From NCBI GenBank assembly GCA_051008185.1, contig JBPCXW010000050.1, positions 1-7,125 of the forward strand: a stretch of DNA of 7,125 nt. Direction: 5' to 3'. Each line of letters starts with the position of its first letter. Position 1 is the stretch's first letter. The translations under genes and the position numbers were made by a program. Source of the stretch: CAXMWX01 sp051008185 (GTDB taxonomy: Bacteria; Pseudomonadota; Gammaproteobacteria; Eutrophobiales; Eutrophobiaceae). Shown piece by piece: positions 1 to 6,715 of the stretch. Under the pieces are notes generated by a model. That model was not told where the DNA came from. It saw only the letters and a program-made list of their open reading frames with translations, and did not search any database.

Positions 1-1275
1 TTCGGATTCAAGGAAGCTTTTCTCTTCTTCGTTATACACGCGATGTTGGTGCGGCGGACGCACCACCGCCACCGCGATGGCGATGATCACCAGAGACACG
101 GCATAACCCTGAAACACACCGGCGAAGCCGCCGACCCTGTCGCCCAGATAACCCGCCAGAATAGGGCCGGCCGTCGCCAGCGTAGTGATCATGTTCAAGC
201 TACCGAGGATCTCCGGATTGTTCTTCGGGCCAAAATAATTGATCAACAAAACCGTGGTGGTAAAAAAGCACATACCGAAACCGTAACCTTCCCCCAGAAC
301 AAACACGGCAACCATAAAGATATTGTCCGCGACCGACAGTGCCAATATGCCGATGATCTCCGCTATCAGGGCGGACAGTAACAACCATTTAGGATCAATG
401 CGGGTGCTGAGCAGGCCACCAAAGGCGCGCGACAAGGCATTGAGTGCGGCATAAACGCTCATCGCAGTAGCGGCGGTCGCCGTGGCGATGCCGAACGTGC
501 CGATATGAATCACCGCCCAGCTACTAATGGTGATGGCACAGAACAGCGTCATCGTCATCGCGGCGACGATGATATAAAACTGCGGGCAACGCATAACGGC
601 GCGGTAAGACCAGTCAATCCCGGTCTGATAAACCGCCGCAGTATGTTTCTCTCGCGGCGGTTTGACGGTTTCCTGCCCCGCCGGGGTGCGGTCCGCTTGC
701 GCCTGCACAAACAACATCGCCAGCAGTGTCAATAACAGGATGGCAGCGGTCGCCAGCCACCAGTAGTTGCGCCAGGAGCCGGTCAGGGACTCAACACCGG
801 TCACCAGCAACGGCCCCGCCACCCCGCCCAGACCACCGATGGTCATGTAGGCACCGATAGCAAACGAACGTTTGTCGGCCAGACGGTTATTGATCAGATG
901 AATCCCCGGCACATTGGCACAATGGCTGAAGCCATAGCCGAGCAGTGCGGCGGCGATAAAGTATTGGCTCAAGTCCGTGCAGATTGCCAACAGGCTGAAG
1001 CCAACGACCATAGCCAGACCGCCGACACCGTAAGTGGCCTTGATGCCGAAGCGGCGTAACATCAGGGCGGGGAGGATAGCAGTCATACCGTTCATCAGGC
1101 CGAGGATGGTGAAGCCGGTGCCGATCTCGGTATAGCTCCAGTCCAGTTCCCGGATCATGAACGGCAACACTACGCCGAGGGAGCCATAAGTCGCGCCGGT
1201 GATCAGAAAAAAGATCAGGCTGATGATCGCAAACATTCCCCAGCGTTTGAGGCCGAATGAATTTGTGTTAGCCAT
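1..1275 (-). CDS. MFS transporter, OFA/MCT-like, 3' end cut by window edge
   Basis: An open frame of 425 codons runs without a stop from ATG at 1275 to the left edge. I read about 12 hydrophobic segments (roughly residues 12-32, 50-72, 82-100, 104-122, 137-160, 171-190, 229-252, 258-278, 297-315, 318-346, 356-376, 384-405) with a polar central loop at 191-228, the standard 6+6 major facilitator plan. The TM1 region (GATYGSLGVVLPF, then ELDWSY), the loop RRFGIK after TM2 and the matching SRAFGGLLSTRIDPK after TM8 resemble the oxalate/formate and monocarboxylate transporter branch. It should sit in the inner membrane and move a small organic solute; the substrate is not readable. The start is supported by AAGG at 1289-1286, 10 bases upstream, inside the 15-base gap to the receptor gene, which implies co-transcription. 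The hydrophilic tail after residue 405 suggests only a few residues are missing. Family call firm, subfamily tentative. Confidence 0.93.
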   Translation of the reverse strand, partial: MANTNSFGLKRWGMFAIISLIFFLITGATYGSLGVVLPFMIRELDWSYTEIGTGFTILGLMNGMTAILPALMLRRFGIKATYGVGGLAMVVGFSLLAICTDLSQYFIAAALLGYGFSHCANVPGIHLINNRLADKRSFAIGAYMTIGGLGGVAGPLLVTGVESLTGSWRNYWWLATAAILLLTLLAMLFVQAQADRTPAGQETVKPPREKHTAAVYQTGIDWSYRAVMRCPQFYIIVAAMTMTLFCAITISSWAVIHIGTFGIATATAATAMSVYAALNALSRAFGGLLSTRIDPKWLLLSALIAEIIGILALSVADNIFMVAVFVLGEGYGFGMCFFTTTVLLINYFGPKNNPEILGSLNMITTLATAGPILAGYLGDRVGGFAGVFQGYAVSLVIIAIAVAVVRPPHQHRVYNEEEKSFLESE

Positions 1276-1290
1276 AGTTATGCCGCCTTG

Positions 1291-3669
1291 CTAATTCCAG
1301 TCGTAACGTAGCGTTGCAATCACTTCACGCGGCGGAATAAACTCGCTGCTAGTGGAATACAAACCATAGGGATTGGTAAAGGTGTTGTTGAACCCGTCCT
1401 CGTCCAGAAGATTGGTCGCACTGAGCCTGATGCTGACAGGCAGGTTTGCAAATGTGTAAGCGATATGCAGATTGACGACATCGTACGCCGGAACCCGATC
1501 AACCACCGGGTTGTTGAACACCCGTGCCTGCATCTTTCCCCTGTGCACATATTCCAGTTGTGATCCCAGCACCGAGCCATCGGCAAAGCTATGCTCGTTG
1601 GACAGTGCCAGCCGCGCTATCACATCGGGCAGCTTGGGCGGCTCATTACCGTTCAGGCCGGTGTCGAGGGCCAGCTTGCAGCGGACACTGTCGGCCATGA
1701 TGGTAGCGTCATCACACTTGCGGCTGGTATTGACAGCATCCGTGAACAGGCCCGTACCGGGTGCGAGGGCGGCACGGAAATCGGCCACATCCAGCGCGAA
1801 CACCCTGCTGTTGATCTTGCCGTCTTGCCAGGCAAAGCTGCCGTCAAGCCGCCATGCCGGATTGATCTGCCAGTTGAATTCCGTCTCTATGCCGTATTCT
1901 TCAGTCTCGGGTATGTTGCTCGTGCCGCCTGCGAAAGGTATCGGGTCTTCAAAGATGTATTGCAGGTTTTTATGCTGATGGAAGAAGGCGATCAGGTTCA
2001 AGTGTAGCGTATTGTTGAGCAAAGTATTCCTGTTGCCGATCTCATAAGCCGTGACTTCCTCAGCGGGAAAATCGGCGGGCAGTAATATGGCGTTAGTACT
2101 CCCCGGATTGGTGCCGCCGTTTTTCCAGCCGGTGGTCACCCGACCATACAGCAGATGATCCGGTGTCAGATGCATATCCAGCCCGGCAGTCCAGGTCAGT
2201 TGTGAGTCATCGGCGTTGCGATCAAATCCGGTAGTAAAAAACTGCACACCGAAATCCCGTTGGTCTTCTGTCTGATAACGCAGGCCCGCAGTCAGGGCGA
2301 AGATGTCATTGATGCGATAGGTCGCCTGCCCATACAAGGCCAGATCCTCTCTTTGCACCTCTCGGGTCTCGTGAAACCGCAACACGGAATTGAACGGCGG
2401 CAATGTATCCGGGCCGGGATTGGCAAGTTTCATTACAGAATCAGAAAAAGGTGTCGCCCCCGCCGCCTCCAGAAAGTCGTTCAGGTTATCGTGTGCCAGA
2501 TAATAAAAACCCGCCGTCCAGTCCAGTTGCGTGCCGCTATAGGTGGCATTGATCTCTTGACTGACGGCATCGGAGTCATTGTCCCAGAAACTCAGGACAT
2601 CCCAGTTGTTGTTCGCACCAAAGCCGTCCGTATCAATACTAATGGTCGCCTCGGTCAGACGATCACCATCAACCGTCTGGCGTTTTTGCAGTTGCTGCCA
2701 GCCACTGAGTGAGGTCAGGGTAAGCCCCCAGGGTGTCTGCCATTCAAGGGTGAGGGAGGCACTGTAATTTCTCAGGGCAAAGATGCCGGGGAAATCCTGG
2801 GTCAGTTCGCGGACATCGGGATTGGGGTCATCAATATTTTTTTGTGCCGCGGCGTGTTGATCCGAGTCATGAATAAAGCCCCGCGCCAGAACGGTGAAGC
2901 CGTCCGCGGGTTGCCATAGCAACGCGATCTTGCCAGTGATGGAATCGGCGTCATCCAGATCATAACCATCCAGTGCCCCGCCCCGGATTTCGGCAAAGCC
3001 ATCGCGGTCATATTTTTGTATGGAAGCCCGCAACGCGGCGGTCTTGCCTAACGGCAGATTGACAGCACCACGCACACGGGTGTGATTGAAACTGCCGTAA
3101 CTACCCTCGGCATAAGCATTGAATACCCCCGGCTCGGGTTTGCGGGTAACGATATTGATACTGCCGCCCGTGGTGCCCTGACCAAACTCGGTGCCCTGCG
3201 GGCCGCGATAGACTTCAAGCCGCTCTACCTCACCGAGGTCCAGACCGGCGGCCAGCGGGTTGGCCAGATAGATACCGTCAAGGTAGGTCAGCACGCCGGG
3301 TTGCGAGGCGATGTTCTGCGCGGTCTCCCAACCCGTGCCGCGAATGGTGATCACACGGCCGGCGCCATCGTTCTTCGCCACTACCAGTCCGGGGGAGAAA
3401 CCGTTGAGATTATCCAGCTTGATGATATTGGATCGGTCAAAGGTCTCGCCCGACACAACAGAGACCGCAATGGCCGCATCCTGCAAGGTGACTTCGCGTT
3501 TCCGTGCCAGTACCTTGATCTCTTCCAGTTCAACCGCCGCCGATGTGTCGGTGGATAGGCCGATGAGCAACAGCGCGCCAAGGCATAATGAGATTGCCGT
3601 ATTGATCGGCGGTTTATTTCTCACGCAGGGCAAACAATTCAGGATCGTCCTGTTTTTCCGTCCGTACAT
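1291..3669 (-). CDS. TonB-dependent outer-membrane receptor
   Basis: This gene encodes an outer-membrane gated beta-barrel importer of about 792 residues, a normal length for the family. From the ATG at 3669, residues 23-45 form a signal peptide (hydrophobic AISLCLGALLLIGL, then TSAA as likely cleavage site). A TonB-box-like segment, LEEIKVLARKRE, lies at 48-59. The plug follows to about 178, with VITIRGTG, TYLDGIYLANP and the strongly conserved VYRGPQGTEFGQGTTGGSIN block. The rest alternates as beta strands with the late motif SATNLLDEDGF and ends RYDWN. The mature protein seems to have only two cysteines (652 and 664), in one probable outer loop. The start is uncertain: the frame is open to ATG 3750, with ATG at 3687 and 3669 and GTG at 3624, none with a good ribosome site. 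GTG 3624 gives a compact signal peptide and only an 11-base overlap with the peptidase gene. I list 3669 as a compromise. Substrate unknown; the adjacent MFS gene suggests an import pair. Confidence 0.95.
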   Translation of the reverse strand: MYGRKNRTILNCLPCVRNKPPINTAISLCLGALLLIGLSTDTSAAVELEEIKVLARKREVTLQDAAIAVSVVSGETFDRSNIIKLDNLNGFSPGLVVAKNDGAGRVITIRGTGWETAQNIASQPGVLTYLDGIYLANPLAAGLDLGEVERLEVYRGPQGTEFGQGTTGGSINIVTRKPEPGVFNAYAEGSYGSFNHTRVRGAVNLPLGKTAALRASIQKYDRDGFAEIRGGALDGYDLDDADSITGKIALLWQPADGFTVLARGFIHDSDQHAAAQKNIDDPNPDVRELTQDFPGIFALRNYSASLTLEWQTPWGLTLTSLSGWQQLQKRQTVDGDRLTEATISIDTDGFGANNNWDVLSFWDNDSDAVSQEINATYSGTQLDWTAGFYYLAHDNLNDFLEAAGATPFSDSVMKLANPGPDTLPPFNSVLRFHETREVQREDLALYGQATYRINDIFALTAGLRYQTEDQRDFGVQFFTTGFDRNADDSQLTWTAGLDMHLTPDHLLYGRVTTGWKNGGTNPGSTNAILLPADFPAEEVTAYEIGNRNTLLNNTLHLNLIAFFHQHKNLQYIFEDPIPFAGGTSNIPETEEYGIETEFNWQINPAWRLDGSFAWQDGKINSRVFALDVADFRAALAPGTGLFTDAVNTSRKCDDATIMADSVRCKLALDTGLNGNEPPKLPDVIARLALSNEHSFADGSVLGSQLEYVHRGKMQARVFNNPVVDRVPAYDVVNLHIAYTFANLPVSIRLSATNLLDEDGFNNTFTNPYGLYSTSSEFIPPREVIATLRYDWN

Positions 3670-5077
3670 AGCCTGTTCGCTGTGCATCCAGTAGCGGGAG
3701 CAAGTCAGCACCGGCTTGCCTGAATGATTGCATTTCCGCGGCGGCAACACTGTTTGCGCGCGGCAGTTTCACGGTAAGAGGATTACGGTGTTTGCCGTTG
3801 AAACGAAATTCATAATGTAAATGCGGGCCGGTCGCCAGACCGGATCTGCCCACATAACCGATGATCTGTCCCTGTAGTACCTGCTTGCCGCGGCGCAGGC
3901 CCTTGCGGTAACGCGACAGATGGGCATACAAGGTGCTGTAGTTGCCGCCATGGCGCAGGATGATGGTGCGACCATAACCGCCTTTTCTGCCGGCGAGATG
4001 TACGATGCCATCAGCCGTAGCCCGGATCGGCGTGCCGGTGGGGGCGGCATAATCAACGCCTTTGTGAGCGCGTATGGTGTTCAATACCGGATGTCTCCTG
4101 CCCAGCGAAAAGCGGGAACTGATACGGGTGAAATCAAGCGGTGCGCGTAAAAAAGTCTTGCGCAGACTCATCCCTTCAGGCGTGTAGTAATCATATCGCC
4201 CGGCCTTGTTTCTGTAACGTATGGCACGCACGCGCTTGCCGCGATTGACAAACTCCGCAGCGAGAATGGGGCCGTCATGCACCTTGGTGTCATCCTTGTA
4301 TTTTTCCTCATACACGACCATGAAGCTGTCACCCTTGCGGATATCCAACACGAAATCTATATCCCAACCGTAGATGTCGGCAAGCTCCATAATCAGTTTG
4401 TCTGTCAGCCCGGCGCGTTGCCCGGCGATGAACAGCGATTCGTGAATCACCCCCTTGGCCTGTTTCACCAGCGTGGTCAATTCTGTTATCTGTAACTCGC
4501 TGGTAAATTTGTTACCTACTCTGCTGATGATCAGCGAGGTAGTAAAATCGGGTTCGTATTTGAGTTGCTGTAACTTGCCGTCAAGTCGGGTGAAGGACAG
4601 TTTTTGTCCCGGTAGTAACCAGCGCAGACGGCGGGTGTCCCTGTTCAGGCTGGTGATGGCATGCAAGTCGGTGTGGCTGAGGCGATAGCGGGCGAAGATC
4701 AATGACAGGCTGTCGCCCTTTTTGATCTTGATCTCATGCCAGGGCGGTGGTTCGGGCAGTATCACCTCAGGCCCTGACTGCCCGGGCTCTGAGATTGCCA
4801 CCAGCCCGGCCGCTATCGGTGGGTACTTTTTCACAGGGGGCAGTGGCGCCTGCACAGGGGCCAGCGGCGCCTCAATCGGTGCGACCGCCACGCCATCAGT
4901 GATGCCGATTGCCGGTGGTATTGTCGCTTCCGGCTGCAGGGCCAAAAACAGGCTGGCGACCAATAGCGGAAAGCAGGCGGCCAGCAGCCAGCGACGGGCG
5001 GCCGCAGGCCGCCGCACGGCGGCCCGCACGACAGGTTTACGGTCTTTGTTGAGATATACTTTATAGGTTACAGTCAT
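3614..5077 (-). CDS. mepM: LysM/M23 murein DD-endopeptidase, MepM-like
   Basis: This 487-residue envelope protein should cleave peptide cross-links in peptidoglycan to permit wall growth. Residues 1-29 are basic, and WLLAACFPLLVASLFLAL at 30-47 is a signal anchor, so the enzyme probably faces the periplasm. A proline/alanine-rich linker (about 53-112) leads to a LysM or OapA-like domain (113-163, KKGDSLSLIFARY and LLPGQKL). The M23 domain spans about 335-435. Zinc ligands H338 and D342 (HKGVD) and H421, and catalytic H386 (YAHLS) and H419 (HLHYEF), are all present, so it should be active. I chose ATG 5077; an in-frame TTG at 5089 is less likely, and neither has an obvious Shine-Dalgarno. It is divergent from tyrS, and its 3' end lies inside the 5' part of the receptor frame. 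The gene symbol rests on domain order; the exact paralogue of the MepM family is not certain. Confidence 0.93.
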   Translation of the reverse strand: MTVTYKVYLNKDRKPVVRAAVRRPAAARRWLLAACFPLLVASLFLALQPEATIPPAIGITDGVAVAPIEAPLAPVQAPLPPVKKYPPIAAGLVAISEPGQSGPEVILPEPPPWHEIKIKKGDSLSLIFARYRLSHTDLHAITSLNRDTRRLRWLLPGQKLSFTRLDGKLQQLKYEPDFTTSLIISRVGNKFTSELQITELTTLVKQAKGVIHESLFIAGQRAGLTDKLIMELADIYGWDIDFVLDIRKGDSFMVVYEEKYKDDTKVHDGPILAAEFVNRGKRVRAIRYRNKAGRYDYYTPEGMSLRKTFLRAPLDFTRISSRFSLGRRHPVLNTIRAHKGVDYAAPTGTPIRATADGIVHLAGRKGGYGRTIILRHGGNYSTLYAHLSRYRKGLRRGKQVLQGQIIGYVGRSGLATGPHLHYEFRFNGKHRNPLTVKLPRANSVAAAEMQSFRQAGADLLPLLDAQRTGYVRTEKQDDPELFALREK

Positions 5078-5122
5078 TACAGGAAGCAAATATCTGATTA
5101 GTTTGATAGTTTCCGGTGGTGG

Positions 5123-5151
5123 AAAATAACCGCAATCGGCATTCCAGTCAA
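5123..5151 (-). promoter_or_regulatory. Sigma-70-type promoter for the peptidase-receptor-MFS operon
   Basis: On the minus strand, TTGACT (5151-5146) is followed after exactly 17 bases by TATTTT (5128-5123). The -35 box matches 5 of 6 consensus bases and the -10 box 4 of 6. The predicted start is near 5116, leaving about 39 bases of leader before the ATG at 5077. No operator or riboswitch-like fold stood out. If the three minus-strand genes form an operon, this is the only good promoter I found ahead of it, although internal promoters inside coding sequence cannot be excluded. Confidence 0.6.
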
Positions 5152-5152
5152 A

Positions 5153-5165
5153 TATTCTGCATAAT
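5153..5165 (+). promoter_or_regulatory. Weak candidate -10 region for tyrS
   Basis: CATAAT at 5160-5165 matches 5 of 6 bases of a -10 box and sits about 55 bases before the tyrS start, with a TG just upstream. No convincing -35 box lies 15-18 bases further upstream (the 17-base position reads CGGCAT), so this is only the best candidate in the short divergent region. It lies just upstream of the opposite-strand -35 box, so the two promoters would be back to back. No T-box or attenuator-like structure was seen in the leader. Confidence 0.3.
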
Positions 5166-5202
5166 ACAGGGGCGATGGCAAGGGGCCAAATCTGACAAAT
5201 AC

Positions 5203-5208
5203 GAGGAG
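5203..5208 (+). promoter_or_regulatory. Ribosome binding site of tyrS, long spacer
   Basis: GAGGAG is a strong Shine-Dalgarno core but lies 12 bases before the ATG at 5221, longer than the usual 5-9. An in-frame TGA at 5209-5211 excludes any earlier start, and the TTG at 5213 is in another frame, so the ATG at 5221 is well fixed. Confidence 0.7.
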
Positions 5209-5220
5209 TGAGTTGAATCT

Positions 5221-6417
5221 ATGGGTATTGACGCTGATATAAAGCTGATCTGCCGGGGTGCCGATGAGGTGATCCAGCAGCAGGAACTGGAGCAAAGGCT
5301 GAAAAAAGGCAAGCCGCTACGGGTCAAGGCCGGCTTTGATCCGACGGCACCGGACCTGCATCTGGGGCATACGGTGCTGATCAACAAGATGCGGCATTTT
5401 CAGGAATTGGGGCACCATGTGATGTTCCTGATCGGCGATTTTACCGAGCTGATAGGCGACCCCAGCGGCCGCAATGCCACCCGCCAGCCGCTGACGGAGG
5501 CGCAACTGGCGGCCAATGCCGAGACCTACAAACAGCAGATCTTCAAGATCCTTGACCCGGACAAGACCGAGATCTGCTTCAATTCCAGCTGGGGCAACGA
5601 CCTCGGTGCGGCGGGCATGATCAAGCTGGCCGGGCGTTATACCGTGGCCCGTATGCTGGAACGGGATGACTTCAAGAAGCGCTACGCGGCGAATCAGCCT
5701 ATTTCCGTGCATGAATTCCTCTACCCGCTGATGCAGGGATATGACTCCGTGGCGATGCGGGCGGATGTGGAACTGGGTGGCACCGACCAGAAATTCAACC
5801 TGCTGGTCGGGCGTGAGTTACAGAAGGAGTCCGGGCAGGAGCCTCAGGTCGTGCTGACCATGCCCATCCTGGAGGGTCTGGACGGGGTGCAGAAGATGTC
5901 CAAGTCGCTGGATAACTATATTGGCATTGACGAGCCGCCGGACGAGATCTTCGGCAAGACGATGAAGCTGTCCGATACCCTGATGTGGCGCTATTACGAA
6001 CTGCTGAGTTTTCGGCCCTGGGACGAGATAGAGCAGTTGCAGAAATCCGTTGATGAAGGGGAGAACCCCAGAGATATCAAGATGTTACTGGCTGAAGAAC
6101 TGGTCGCCCGCTTCCACGACCAGCAGGCCGCCGAGCGCGCCCGTGCGGAGTTCATCGCCCGGTTTCAGCAGGGCGAACTGCCATCAGAACTGGACGAGCG
6201 CAGCGTTGAGGCCGAGGGCGCCGGCATCCCGGTCGCCACCCTGTTGAAGAACAGCAATCTGGTCAGTTCCTCCTCCGAGGGTACGCGGATGATACGGCAG
6301 GGCGCGGTAAAGATAGACGGCGAAAAAATCGCTGACCCCCGGCAATTGATCGCACAGGGAGAGACCCACGTCTTTCAGGTCGGCAAGCGCAAGGTCGCCA
6401 GAGTGACAGTGCGCTAA
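5221..6417 (+). CDS. tyrS: Tyrosyl-tRNA synthetase, TyrZ type
   Basis: This 398-residue cytoplasmic class I enzyme charges tRNA-Tyr with tyrosine using ATP. The Rossmann-fold catalytic domain carries FDPTAPDLHLGH, with HLGH at 47-50 as the HIGH signature. YPLMQGYDS (168-176) and GGTDQKFN (186-193) line the tyrosine pocket, and KMSKS lies at 225-229. A helical tRNA-binding region follows, and an S4 RNA-binding domain covers about 333-395. KMSKS, rather than the KFGKT of E. coli TyrS, together with a length near 400, places it in the TyrZ branch found in Pseudomonas and some other proteobacteria. All signatures are intact, so it is probably functional; whether it is the only tyrosyl-tRNA synthetase in the genome cannot be told. 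It lies directly upstream of an rRNA operon, an arrangement I recall from Pseudomonas, and is divergent from the M23 gene. No intrinsic terminator follows its TAA immediately, so read-through into the rRNA leader is possible. Confidence 0.97.
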   Translation: MGIDADIKLICRGADEVIQQQELEQRLKKGKPLRVKAGFDPTAPDLHLGHTVLINKMRHFQELGHHVMFLIGDFTELIGDPSGRNATRQPLTEAQLAANAETYKQQIFKILDPDKTEICFNSSWGNDLGAAGMIKLAGRYTVARMLERDDFKKRYAANQPISVHEFLYPLMQGYDSVAMRADVELGGTDQKFNLLVGRELQKESGQEPQVVLTMPILEGLDGVQKMSKSLDNYIGIDEPPDEIFGKTMKLSDTLMWRYYELLSFRPWDEIEQLQKSVDEGENPRDIKMLLAEELVARFHDQQAAERARAEFIARFQQGELPSELDERSVEAEGAGIPVATLLKNSNLVSSSSEGTRMIRQGAVKIDGEKIADPRQLIAQGETHVFQVGKRKVARVTVR

Positions 6418-6499
6418 CCCGACCCACAGTCAAATATCTTTCAAAATCAACAGCATAACGCCTTCCCCCCGGCCATCCCGGCCTGCACCGGGCGATCCC

Positions 6500-6567
6500 C
6501 AAAATATATTAATCATTTGTGCGATTTAGCATTGAGAAGTGTCGCCAAAACCTGTATACTCGCCGCT
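6500..6567 (+). promoter_or_regulatory. rRNA operon promoter with UP-like tract
   Basis: TTGAGA (6532-6537) and TATACT (6555-6560) are separated by exactly 17 bases, each with 5 of 6 consensus matches. The bases after the -10 box (CGCCGCT) are GC-rich, like the discriminators of rRNA promoters controlled by ppGpp and DksA, so growth-rate and stringent control is likely. An AT-rich run at about 6500-6530 (AAAATATATTAATCATTTG and onward) fits an UP element contacted by the RNA polymerase alpha subunit. The predicted start is near 6567. I saw no clear second promoter between here and 16S. Confidence 0.8.
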
Positions 6568-6572
6568 CTTAC

Positions 6573-6599
6573 GCCGGGGCAAATCCGTCCCGGCTTTTT
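6573..6599 (+). terminator. Terminator-like hairpin in the rRNA leader (boxB position)
   Basis: GCCGGG (6573-6578) pairs with CCCGGC (6589-6594). The stem extends inward by a G-U (6579/6588) and a C-G pair (6580/6587), giving 8 pairs around a 6-base loop AAATCC, followed by five T residues (6595-6599). By shape it is an intrinsic terminator, but it begins only about 6 bases after the predicted rRNA start and just before boxA, where E. coli has the boxB hairpin. It may stop tyrS read-through, act as a boxB-like element, or both. Confidence 0.6.
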
Positions 6600-6610
6600 G
6601 TTCTTTAACA
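6599..6610 (+). promoter_or_regulatory. boxA antitermination element
   Basis: TGTTCTTTAACA differs by one base from the E. coli rrn boxA sequence TGCTCTTTAACA. In RNA this element binds NusB-NusE (S10) and nucleates the rRNA antitermination complex that protects long untranslated transcripts from Rho. Its position directly after a hairpin and before boxC matches known rRNA leaders. Confidence 0.88.
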
Positions 6611-6625
6611 ATCAGGTCAGGATAT

Positions 6626-6639
6626 TTGTGTGGGCGCTT
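6626..6639 (+). promoter_or_regulatory. boxC-like leader element
   Basis: TTGTGTGGGCGCTT closely matches the boxC region of E. coli rrn leaders (CTGTGTGGGCACT), at a similar distance after boxA. Its role is less defined than that of boxA; in E. coli it is part of the antitermination leader and the 5' processing region. Confidence 0.7.
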
Positions 6640-6667
6640 GCGTTGATGCCTTGTCACCATCTATTTT

Positions 6668-6715
6668 CGATGTTGAACGAGTATTGATGTAGCGTCAAAT
6701 GTACAGTAAACATCG
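6668..6715 (+). repeat. Inverted repeat in the pre-16S leader
   Basis: CGATGTT (6668-6674) is an exact inverted match of AACATCG (6709-6715), with 34 bases between. In the leader RNA this would form a 7-pair stem with a large loop. A smaller stem (6724-6729 with 6741-6746) follows just before mature 16S. Both could be local leader folds that help 16S assembly or RNase III processing; the function is inferred from position only. Confidence 0.45.

Noticed and set aside
1472..1978. 168-codon plus-strand open frame inside the receptor gene
   Set aside because: It is antisense to a clearly conserved receptor, has no domain-like content or ribosome site, and several other plus-strand frames overlap the same region, as expected by chance opposite a GC-rich gene.
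3082..3558. 158-codon plus-strand open frame opposite the receptor plug
   Set aside because: The opposite strand encodes the conserved plug motifs, and this frame shows no recognisable protein features.
4790..4900. Imperfect tandem repeat in the peptidase gene
   Set aside because: It is codon-level repetition in the proline/alanine-rich linker (APIEAPLAPVQAPLPPV), common in envelope proteins, not a separate element.
5078..5089. TTG at 5089 as the start of the M23 gene
   Set aside because: It adds only four residues, has no ribosome site, and an in-frame ATG at 5077 gives a normal signal anchor.
5098..5295. 65-codon minus-strand open frame between the peptidase gene and tyrS
   Set aside because: It begins inside the conserved N-terminus of tyrS on the other strand and runs through the promoter region, with no supporting motif.
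6468..6492. GC inverted repeat after tyrS as an intrinsic terminator
   Set aside because: The stem is only 5 pairs, and it is followed by CGATCCCC rather than a T run.
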